Positions 42,807 through 49,770 of a stretch of 64,000 nucleotides of DNA are shown one piece after another. Origin of the DNA: JAIXRY01 sp031972855. GTDB lineage: Bacteria; Patescibacteriota; Minisyncoccia; Phycocordibacterales; UBA9973. Each line of letters opens with the position of its first letter. Position 1 is the first letter of the stretch. The notes under the pieces are model-generated. The model saw nothing but the letters and a program-made list of their open reading frames with translations. It had not been told where the DNA came from and searched no databases. The position numbers were made by a program, and so were the translations under genes. The stretch spans positions 1 through 64,000 of the forward strand of contig DALYDY010000003.1 in assembly GCA_031972855.1 (NCBI GenBank), written 5' to 3'.

Positions 42807-44558
42807 ATGCAACAAGAAAACATTGAACATATTCGTCATTCTCTTGCCCACCTCTTAGCGGCGGCAGTTTTAAAGCATTTTCCAGACACTAATCCAACTC
42901 TCGGTCCTGCAATTGAAAATGGTTTTTACTATGATTTCGAATTCCAAAATCCTCTAAAAGAAAGTGATTTGGAAAAAATAGAAAATACAATGCGCGAACT
43001 CCTCCCTACTTGGAGCGCTTTTACTTGTGAAGAAGTTTCTTATGAAAAAGCAAAAGAAGTTTTTGCTGGTAATAAATACAAGCTGGAACTCATAGAAGAA
43101 ATAAAAGAAAAAGGTGAATCTATAACTTTCTACACTTCTGGAGATTTTACTGATCTTTGCCGTGGAGGACATGTGACTGATATGAAAAATATTCCAAGTG
43201 ATTGTTTCAAATTAGATAGTCTCGCTGGAGCATACTGGCGTGGAAGTGAGAAGAACAAAATGCTTACTCGCATTTATGGACTTGCATTCCACACAAAAGC
43301 TGAACTCGATGAATACGTAACAATGCAAGCAGAAGCAGAAAAACGCGACCATAGAAAAATTGGTCCAGCTCTAAAACTTTTTACTATTTCACAACTAGTA
43401 GGTTCTGGACTACCACTCTTCCAACCAAAAGGAACTATTCTACGTAAAGAATTAGAAAACTATCTATGGGACCTTCATAAAGATAAAGGATATGATCGTG
43501 TATGGACACCTCACTTAGCAAAAGAAGATTTGTACAAAGTGTCAGGACACGCGGGACACTATCTGGATGATATGTTCTCTGTTCATGGAGGAACTTCAAA
43601 AGAAGATTTTTATGTGAAGCCAATGAACTGTCCTCACCACATGCAAATTTTTGCCGACAATCAATTTTCTTATAGAGATATGCCTGTTCGCTACTTTGAA
43701 CCAGCAACAGTTTATCGTGATGAAAAAACAGGTCAACTATCAGGACTAACTCGCGTGCGCGCGCTCACACAAGATGATGGTCACCTTTTCTGTAGAGTGA
43801 GTCAAATAGAAAATGAAATAAAAACAATCGTAGAAATTATTAAAGACTTCTACACTACAATGGGAATGATGGAAGGATATTGGGTAAGATTATCTGTTCG
43901 TGGAGACGACAAAGAAAATTACTTGGGTGAAGATATTGTATGGGAAACAGCAGAATCAGCTTTAAAAAATGTTTGTGATTCAGAAAAATTAAATTACAGA
44001 ATAGGAAAAGGAGAAGCTGCTTTTTATGGACCAAAACTAGACTTTATGTTTAAAGACGCTATCGGAAGAGAGTGGCAATTAGCAACAGTTCAATGTGACT
44101 TCAATTTACCAAAAAGATTTGAACTTTCTTTCACAAACGAGAAAGGAGAAAAAGAACAACCAGTTGTTATACATAGAGCAATATCTGGATCCCTTGAAAG
44201 ATTTATAGGAGTTGCAATAGAACACTTTGGAGGCGCATTTCCTACTTGGATGTCACCTGTACAAGTTGCAATTATCCCTGTATCTGAAAAACATCTAGAT
44301 TATGCACACACAGTAAAACATCTTCTTTCTGGGTTTTCTATTAGAACAGAATTATATGATGGAAATGAATCTTTAGGAAAAAGAATTAGGGAAGCAAAAA
44401 TGAGTAAGATTCCTTATGTTCTTGTTATTGGAGACAAAGAAATAGCTGATAATTCTGTAACAGTTGAAAAACGTGGAAGTGAAGAAAAAGGAGTATCAAT
44501 ACCTATTAATGATTTTGTAACAAAAATAACAGATGAAATAAAAAATAGAAGTCTCTAG
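42807..44558 (+). CDS. thrS: threonyl-tRNA synthetase lacking the TGS domain
   Basis: The protein begins at the editing (N2) domain, HSLAHLLAAAVLKHFP with the HxxxH of the deacylation site and DLCRGGHV with its Cys. It continues through the class II core (MNCPHHMQIF zinc ligand Cys, VYRDEKTGQLSGLTRVR motif 2, HRAISGSLERFIG motif 3) to the anticodon domain (VQVAIIPVSEKH). The 583 residues lack the N-terminal 60-residue TGS (N1) domain. TACAAT (42793-42798) ends 8 nt before the ATG, which supports this start. Confidence 0.96.
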   Translation: MQQENIEHIRHSLAHLLAAAVLKHFPDTNPTLGPAIENGFYYDFEFQNPLKESDLEKIENTMRELLPTWSAFTCEEVSYEKAKEVFAGNKYKLELIEEIKEKGESITFYTSGDFTDLCRGGHVTDMKNIPSDCFKLDSLAGAYWRGSEKNKMLTRIYGLAFHTKAELDEYVTMQAEAEKRDHRKIGPALKLFTISQLVGSGLPLFQPKGTILRKELENYLWDLHKDKGYDRVWTPHLAKEDLYKVSGHAGHYLDDMFSVHGGTSKEDFYVKPMNCPHHMQIFADNQFSYRDMPVRYFEPATVYRDEKTGQLSGLTRVRALTQDDGHLFCRVSQIENEIKTIVEIIKDFYTTMGMMEGYWVRLSVRGDDKENYLGEDIVWETAESALKNVCDSEKLNYRIGKGEAAFYGPKLDFMFKDAIGREWQLATVQCDFNLPKRFELSFTNEKGEKEQPVVIHRAISGSLERFIGVAIEHFGGAFPTWMSPVQVAIIPVSEKHLDYAHTVKHLLSGFSIRTELYDGNESLGKRIREAKMSKIPYVLVIGDKEIADNSVTVEKRGSEEKGVSIPINDFVTKITDEIKNRSL

Positions 44559-44574
44559 TAAAACACTAATAAAT

Positions 44575-44604
44575 AATAAAAATCCCCTTAAGGGGATTTT
44601 TATT
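44575..44604. terminator. terminator after thrS
   Basis: AATAAAAATCCCC and GGGGATTTTTATT around a TTAA loop; bidirectional between convergent genes. Confidence 0.85.
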
Positions 44605-44794
44605 ATTTAACCATTGATTTCAAAAGCAAAGCCATTTCTTTTATATCTTGTTCTTTTTGTTTTGCGAGTTTAATCCAAAAAGATTTTAGTTCTTTTGACT
44701 TCGCAATTTTCTGATATTCTTTTGTAATCCTCCAATGACTTTTTGATTCTTGTGTCATTTGAGTCATTAAATTGTATAAATTATTGTCTTTCAT
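44603..44794 (-). CDS. small helical hypothetical protein
   Basis: A 63-residue Lys-rich, Met-rich, all-helical protein (about two helices), with no signal. No known family. It overlaps the thrS terminator at its 3' end and is divergent from the 44962 gene across a palindromic element. Confidence 0.55.
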   Translation of the reverse strand: MKDNNLYNLMTQMTQESKSHWRITKEYQKIAKSKELKSFWIKLAKQKEQDIKEMALLLKSMVK

Positions 44795-44820
44795 AATACT
44801 TTAAGTATATCAGTATATTG

Positions 44821-44897
44821 ATAATTAGAATATAGACAAACAAAAAAAAATGACACCCTTCGGGTACTACTTTTTGTTAATTTTTATATTCTATTCA
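44821..44897. repeat. palindromic intergenic element, degenerate copy
   Basis: The left arm ATAATTAGAATATAGAC (44821-44837) matches copies A and C; the right arm holds TATATTCTA (44885-44893). The interior is a decayed hairpin centred on CACCCTTCGGGT (compare 28357-28405). It lies between divergent genes, so it is not a terminator for either. Confidence 0.65.
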
Positions 44898-44911
44898 CTT
44901 TATAACAAACT

Positions 44912-44940
44912 TTGACAAAATATTAAATAAATTATATGAT
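44912..44940 (+). promoter_or_regulatory. promoter of the 44962 gene
   Basis: TTGACA (44912-44917), 17 nt, TATGAT (44935-44940); predicted start near 44947. Confidence 0.65.
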
Positions 44941-44961
44941 TTTAGCAAATAAATTAAACAA

Positions 44962-45762
44962 ATGAATACACTAAATATCAATAATTCTATAGTACAGGAA
45001 GTACTGAAGAATTTTTTTGCCTCTCAAATCATATACAAAACAGATTTTTTAGTTCACGAAACAATTTCTCCTTTCTCAAGTCATAAAAAAGTTTCTATTG
45101 AAGAATTATGTCTTGTACATGATTTTACAGAAGAAATGAATTCAAAGATTCTATACACAAGAGAAATTAAAAGAAGATTTCCTATAGTATTTAAAAAACT
45201 GGCGGATGAAATTACCAGTAAAAAATGGAATGATCACCTGCAAAAAAATGATAATTTTGACTTAAATAATATTGTAGAATTATTTACCTCTAAAACTTTA
45301 AAAGAAGATTTAGAAACTAATTTTCCTACAATTCCTGTATACAAAGTTCCAGGTGAAAAAACAGGACCCGTCAAAACTTTCATTATTCTATTTCCGTATT
45401 GGCATAATTCCAACGGTTTTGACTTTGCAGCACTTGAATATTTACAAGAAAAAGGTTTTGCTGGTTCAGTCGTTATTAGGATGAGTATGGGATGTATTGG
45501 TAAAATACTTTATGCAATAATTAAAAAATACAAAATTGACGCTTTCATAAATTTTTATGATCACGGAGAAAGTTGTAATAATTGGCATTGGATGGAGTAT
45601 CAAATAAAAGAAGAGTTAAAGAAATATGATATTGTTGATTTTTTAGAATCACTAAATAATATTCCTAAAAACAAGTATGGGACATCAGGGGATGGTGGTA
45701 TTGAATATAAAGAAATGGACAAAATTTTTGAGTTCTTCAAAAATTCAAAAGCGGTCACTTAA
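44962..45762 (+). CDS. hypothetical 266-residue protein
   Basis: A soluble protein with a helical N-terminal half and an alpha/beta C-terminal half (TFIILFPYWHNSNGFDFAAL, AGSVVIRMSMGCIGK, FINFYDHGESCNNWHWMEYQ). The strand-helix order and the His- and Cys-bearing turns suggest an enzyme, but I recognise no family. It has a good promoter and ends inside a terminator loop. Confidence 0.6.
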   Translation: MNTLNINNSIVQEVLKNFFASQIIYKTDFLVHETISPFSSHKKVSIEELCLVHDFTEEMNSKILYTREIKRRFPIVFKKLADEITSKKWNDHLQKNDNFDLNNIVELFTSKTLKEDLETNFPTIPVYKVPGEKTGPVKTFIILFPYWHNSNGFDFAALEYLQEKGFAGSVVIRMSMGCIGKILYAIIKKYKIDAFINFYDHGESCNNWHWMEYQIKEELKKYDIVDFLESLNNIPKNKYGTSGDGGIEYKEMDKIFEFFKNSKAVT

Positions 45763-45777
45763 GACCGCTTTTTTATT
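45747..45777 (+). terminator. terminator with the stop codon in its loop
   Basis: AAAAGCGGTC and GACCGCTTTT stem, loop ACTTAA containing the TAA stop of the upstream gene, T tract after. Confidence 0.85.
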
Positions 45778-45818
45778 TGTATTCTCTGCACACTTTATCG
45801 CTATCCCCTCAAAATTAA

Positions 45819-47855
45819 CTAAATATCTAGATTTGCCATTTTTGCATGAGACTGAATAAATGCTTTACGTGGTGGCACTTCACTACCCATTAACATATCA
45901 AATACTTTATTTGCCTCCTCTGCGTCTTCAACGGCAACTTGTTTCAAAATACGCTTAGTAACATCCATTGTTGTCTCTTGAAGTTCTTCAGCATTCATTT
46001 CTCCAAGACCTTTGTAACGTTGAATAGAAATTTTTGTAGCACGCTTTCCTTTTACATCTTCTACCTCTTCAATGTCTTCTGCATTTTCTGTTGACTCATC
46101 TGTTTCTTCTGCTTGCTCATTTCCTACTATTGCAAATTTTTCTTCATCAGTGAAAGCATAAAAAATTTCTTTACCTTTTTTAATTTTATACAAAGGTGGT
46201 TGAGCAATATAAACATATCCTGCATCTAAGATTGGACGGAAGTATCTGTAAAACAAAGTAAGAATAAGTGTGCGAATGTGTGCTCCGTCCACATCAGCAT
46301 CTGTCGCAAGAATTATTTTATGATAACGCATTTTTTCTAGATCGAATGTGTCACCAATAGAAGCACCCATCGCTACAACCAAATTTTTTATTTGTTCACT
46401 TCCAAGCATACGGTCAAGACGTGCGCGCTCTACGTTCAAGATTTTTCCACGTAGTGGAAGTATGGCTTGAGTCTTACGATCACGCCCTGCTTTAGCTGTA
46501 CCTCCCGCTGAGTCCCCCTCTACAATAAAGAGTTCTGATTCTGCCGCACTCTTTGATTGACAGTCCGCAAGCTTTCCTGGAAGTGTCATTCCTTCTAGAG
46601 CACCTTTACGGAGTATTGAATCCTTTGCAGCTTTTGCAGCCTTACGAGCACGAAGAGCAAGAACCGCTTTATTTATAATTCCTTTTGCACTGTCTGGATT
46701 TTCTTCAAAGAAAGCAGATAATGCTTCGCCAAAAACAGTTGCTACAGCACCTTGAGCTTCAGTAGAACCAAGCTTTGATTTTGTTTGACCTTCAAATTGA
46801 ATTTCACGAAGTTTTACAGAAACAACAGCAACTATACCTTCAAGAACGTCATCTCCTGTAAATCCACCATCAGCTTCTTTTAGGATATTATTTTTCTTTG
46901 CGTAAGTATTAATAACACGAGTAAGTGCAGTCTTGAATCCTGTGATATGAGTACCTCCTTCTGGTGTGTAGATATTGTTTGCAAAAGGAACAATCTTTGA
47001 AGATATGTCATCAATATATTGAAAGGCAATCTCTACCCCAACTTCATCTTGTTCTTTTTCAACATAAAAAACAGTATCTTGAACTGGTTTTTGATTTTTT
47101 GTATAAAGCTTAACCAAAGAAACAAGTCCTCCTTCGAAATAGTATGAGATTGATGGGAGTTCTAGCTCTAGATCAGCAAGCCAAAATACTTCAGTATCTT
47201 TTATTTTTTCATTACTCGCGCGGGCGTCAATAATATGAACGCGAAGCTCCTTAACCAAATATGCTTGTTGTTCAAGACGGTGAATTATTGTATTCCAATC
47301 AAATTTTATTTCTTTAAAAATTTCTAAGTCAGGTTCAAATGTAATAATTGTTCCGTTATTTTTTGTCTTACCGATATTTTTTACATTCGCCTTCTTCTTA
47401 CCTTGAGAATATTCTTGCACATGAATTCCTCCTTCACGGTGAACTTCAGCACGAGTATAAATAGACAGAGCGTTTACAACAGAAGCACCAACACCATGAA
47501 GTCCTCCAGAAACTTTATAACCTTCACCACCAAATTTTCCTCCAGCATGAAGAGTTGTCATAACAGTCTCAAGAGCAGAAACTTTTGTCTTAGGGTGAAT
47601 ACCTACAGGAATACCGCGTCCATTATCAACGACACGAATACGATTTCCAGGAAGAAGTACGACTTCGATACGATTACAAAATCCTCCCATCGCTTCGTCG
47701 CGTGAGTTGTCGAAGATTTCCCATATAAGATGATGAAGCCCTTCTGTTCCTGTGCCACCGATATACATACCCGGTCTACGACGTACTGGTTCGAGCCCTT
47801 CTAGGACTGAAATGTCTTCCGCACCGTAACTTGATTTTTTAGGGGCACTTGCCAT
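45819..47855 (-). CDS. gyrB: DNA gyrase subunit B (type IIA topoisomerase ATPase subunit)
   Basis: GHKL ATPase motifs are clear (EIFDNSRDEAMGG, VVDNGRGIPVG, SGGLHGVGASVVNALS), as are the TOPRIM motifs FIVEGDSAGGTAKAGRDR and LATDADVDGAHIRTL and a C-terminal IQRYKGLGEMNAEELQETT. Gyrase introduces negative supercoils; a ParE role cannot be fully excluded without gyrA in view. Length 678 includes an insert with an acidic stretch (about 600-620). Promoter TTGGAA-17-TATAAT with extended TGG at 47892-47920. Confidence 0.95.
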   Translation of the reverse strand: MASAPKKSSYGAEDISVLEGLEPVRRRPGMYIGGTGTEGLHHLIWEIFDNSRDEAMGGFCNRIEVVLLPGNRIRVVDNGRGIPVGIHPKTKVSALETVMTTLHAGGKFGGEGYKVSGGLHGVGASVVNALSIYTRAEVHREGGIHVQEYSQGKKKANVKNIGKTKNNGTIITFEPDLEIFKEIKFDWNTIIHRLEQQAYLVKELRVHIIDARASNEKIKDTEVFWLADLELELPSISYYFEGGLVSLVKLYTKNQKPVQDTVFYVEKEQDEVGVEIAFQYIDDISSKIVPFANNIYTPEGGTHITGFKTALTRVINTYAKKNNILKEADGGFTGDDVLEGIVAVVSVKLREIQFEGQTKSKLGSTEAQGAVATVFGEALSAFFEENPDSAKGIINKAVLALRARKAAKAAKDSILRKGALEGMTLPGKLADCQSKSAAESELFIVEGDSAGGTAKAGRDRKTQAILPLRGKILNVERARLDRMLGSEQIKNLVVAMGASIGDTFDLEKMRYHKIILATDADVDGAHIRTLILTLFYRYFRPILDAGYVYIAQPPLYKIKKGKEIFYAFTDEEKFAIVGNEQAEETDESTENAEDIEEVEDVKGKRATKISIQRYKGLGEMNAEELQETTMDVTKRILKQVAVEDAEEANKVFDMLMGSEVPPRKAFIQSHAKMANLDI

Positions 47856-47891
47856 AAATAATGAATGAAATAAAGGTAAAAATACTATCTA

Positions 47892-47920
47892 ATATGGGTA
47901 AATTATACCAAATTTATACT
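47892..47920 (-). promoter_or_regulatory. gyrB promoter
   Basis: On the minus strand TTGGAA (47915-47920), 17 nt, TGGTATAAT (extended -10, 47892-47900). Confidence 0.65.
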
Positions 47921-47955
47921 TTTTTTCCAAGAAATTATATGTAGAAAATAAATAT

Positions 47956-47983
47956 AAAAATCCAGATTTATTCCTGGATTTTT
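47956..47983 (-). terminator. terminator of pheS
   Basis: AAAAATCCAG and CTGGATTTTT flank an 8-nt loop just after the pheS stop codon on the minus strand. Confidence 0.75.
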
Positions 47984-47991
47984 ATTACAAA

Positions 47992-49125
47992 TTACCTAAT
48001 TTTGGCATTATATACTTCGACTGTCTTTTCTTCCAATTTTTTGTGAAGATTGTTTACTTCTTCGTCTGTAAGAGTCTTTTCAAGTGAGCGATATGTGATT
48101 CTATAAGCATAACTCTTATTCCCTTCTCCAAATTTTTCTGCATTTTCATATTCATCAATAAGAGCCATTTCTTCGGCTAGATCACCTACTACATCACGGA
48201 CCAAATCAAAGTAATCATTTGGAGTAAAACTTGCCTTCTCTACAACAAAAGAAATATCGCGAATAACTGCAGGATATTTACTAACCTCTTTGAATTTTTG
48301 TCCAAGAACAAGCTGTCTCTTTACTCTCTCGTCTTCTGACCAAAGAAGTCTAATATCTGGAAGCTCCATACTGATGATTGCAAGACGTTCAAGACCAAAT
48401 CCGAAAGCCCAACCATTATATCCTTCAAGTCCAAAATTTTTCAAAACATCTTTGCGAGGCATTCCTCCTCCCATAATCTCAACCCATTTTCCATCAAGCT
48501 CTACTTCTATTTGAAGTGATGGATCTGTGTAAGGGAAAGTATCATCCAAGAAACGGTATTTTGTTTCCTTTCCAAAAAGACCTTCGACGATTTCAACAAG
48601 AGCTTCTTTCAAATCATCAAGTGTTAAAACTTTTTCAGAATCTGGTACAAGATATAATCCTCCCATTTGGTGGAATATATTCATATGCTTTCGGTCAATC
48701 TCATCTTTGCGATAAACTTTTCCATAACAAATAACACCTAGTGATTCATTATTTTTTATACGTTCTTTTATTTCTGGACTATTAAGATAGTAATACCACA
48801 TCACTGTATCATGTGTTCTAAGAATATTTTCTTCATCTACGTAATATGTGTCTGACTTACTACGTGCCACATGATCTGGAGCGAAGTTAAATAGATCAAA
48901 AGAAACATCTGCTCTAACTATTTCAGGAATGATAATATTATCAAAACTTTTTAGTATATCTATTTTTTTAGTTTTTTCTACAAGAGAAAACAGAGGACTT
49001 GATTCATTACGAGAAAGATCGGACATTTGCAAATATCTCTTTATTCTTCCTGACTCTGCGTCATTTCTTTCTTCAAACCCTTTTAGAATAAGGTCTTGTT
49101 CTGTAGTATCTATTTTTATTTCCAT
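47992..49125 (-). CDS. pheS: single-chain phenylalanyl-tRNA synthetase (PheS core plus FDX-ACB domain)
   Basis: The class II core (about 1-280) has GKVYRKDEIDRKHMNIFHQ (motif 2) and GWAFGFGLERLAI (motif 3). From about 285 to 377 there is a ferredoxin-fold anticodon-binding domain (KYPAVIRDISFVVEK, YAYRITYRSLEKTLTDEEV), which in normal bacteria ends the PheT beta subunit. This order is that of the monomeric mitochondrial enzyme. The usual Glu after FHQ (FHQxEG) is Gly here (FHQMGG). No pheT neighbour exists. Start set at 49125 by an extended -10 box 7 nt upstream. Confidence 0.88.
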   Translation of the reverse strand: MEIKIDTTEQDLILKGFEERNDAESGRIKRYLQMSDLSRNESSPLFSLVEKTKKIDILKSFDNIIIPEIVRADVSFDLFNFAPDHVARSKSDTYYVDEENILRTHDTVMWYYYLNSPEIKERIKNNESLGVICYGKVYRKDEIDRKHMNIFHQMGGLYLVPDSEKVLTLDDLKEALVEIVEGLFGKETKYRFLDDTFPYTDPSLQIEVELDGKWVEIMGGGMPRKDVLKNFGLEGYNGWAFGFGLERLAIISMELPDIRLLWSEDERVKRQLVLGQKFKEVSKYPAVIRDISFVVEKASFTPNDYFDLVRDVVGDLAEEMALIDEYENAEKFGEGNKSYAYRITYRSLEKTLTDEEVNNLHKKLEEKTVEVYNAKIR

Positions 49126-49132
49126 AAAATGT

Positions 49133-49141
49133 ATTATATCA
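49133..49141 (-). promoter_or_regulatory. extended -10 box of pheS
   Basis: TGATATAAT on the minus strand ends 7 nt before the ATG at 49125, giving a leaderless mRNA. Confidence 0.65.
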
Positions 49142-49175
49142 AAAAATGTCCTTTTTACCAGAAAAAATTTTTGGG

Positions 49176-49184
49176 TGTTATAAT
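49176..49184 (+). promoter_or_regulatory. extended -10 box of the 30-residue membrane peptide gene
   Basis: TGTTATAAT ends 6 nt before the ATG at 49191, the same geometry as other leaderless genes here. Confidence 0.55.
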
Positions 49185-49190
49185 TAAAAA

Positions 49191-49283
49191 ATGAACACAA
49201 AAATGATCATTTTATTTATACTTTTATTTATTGTTTTAGGCTTTGTGGCTGGAATAATAGATAATGGAATTATAAAATTTTAA
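49191..49283 (+). CDS. 30-residue single-helix membrane peptide
   Basis: The frame begins MNTKMIILFILLFIVLGFVA and ends DNGIIKF with a TAA stop. It is almost entirely one transmembrane helix. A consensus extended -10 sits 6 nt before its ATG, in a spot where no other gene would use it. The stop codon is 49281-49283, 4 nt inside the convergent pilin gene end (49280). Function unknown; small membrane peptides of this size often modulate envelope enzymes or act as toxins. Confidence 0.55.
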   Translation: MNTKMIILFILLFIVLGFVAGIIDNGIIKF

Positions 49284-49753
49284 TTACATCCAACACCCAC
49301 CAAAGGATTATCATAAAATCCTGTAGTACCAAATTTATTTGTATTATCAATACAAATATTCCCACCAGTAGGAAGTACCGTATAAAAAGCATAAGAACTA
49401 TTTCCGTTACTTAATTCACGTATAGTACACGAAAGAGTATTAGATCCGTTTAAAGATTCAATTTGGGTTATAGCTTTACTTATTGAAGGGTCACCAAACA
49501 TTGTAGAGCTAAAAGCATAAACGTCAGCACAACCATAAGTTGAATTAGGGGCCATGGCCTTATTTAGAAAATAAGTACCTCGATTGCTATACCACAATTC
49601 TGCTTGTTTTCTTATTGAATCCATATTTGATTTTATAGCAGATGATTTTGTTTTATTTCTGGCAGCACCAAGACTACTCATTACAATAGCCGCCAACAAT
49701 CCAATAATTGCTATAACTATAAGTAGCTCGAGAAGTGTAAAAGCTTTTTTCAT
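49280..49753 (-). CDS. type IV pilin-like protein
   Basis: The prepilin signature MKKAFTLLELLIVIAIIGLLAA is complete: a short basic leader, cleavage before Phe, Glu at +5 and a hydrophobic N-terminal helix. Four Cys in the globular part suggest disulfides. At 157 residues it resembles a major or pseudo-pilin. It lies 10 kb from the main pilus locus, with its own leaderless promoter (TGGTATAAT, 49761-49769), so it may be an alternative pilin. Confidence 0.88.
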   Translation of the reverse strand: MKKAFTLLELLIVIAIIGLLAAIVMSSLGAARNKTKSSAIKSNMDSIRKQAELWYSNRGTYFLNKAMAPNSTYGCADVYAFSSTMFGDPSISKAITQIESLNGSNTLSCTIRELSNGNSSYAFYTVLPTGGNICIDNTNKFGTTGFYDNPLVGVGCN

Positions 49754-49760
49754 ATATTAA

Positions 49761-49769
49761 ATTATACCA
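49761..49769 (-). promoter_or_regulatory. extended -10 box of the isolated pilin gene
   Basis: TGGTATAAT on the minus strand, 7 nt before the ATG at 49753. Confidence 0.6.
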
Positions 49770-49770
49770 G

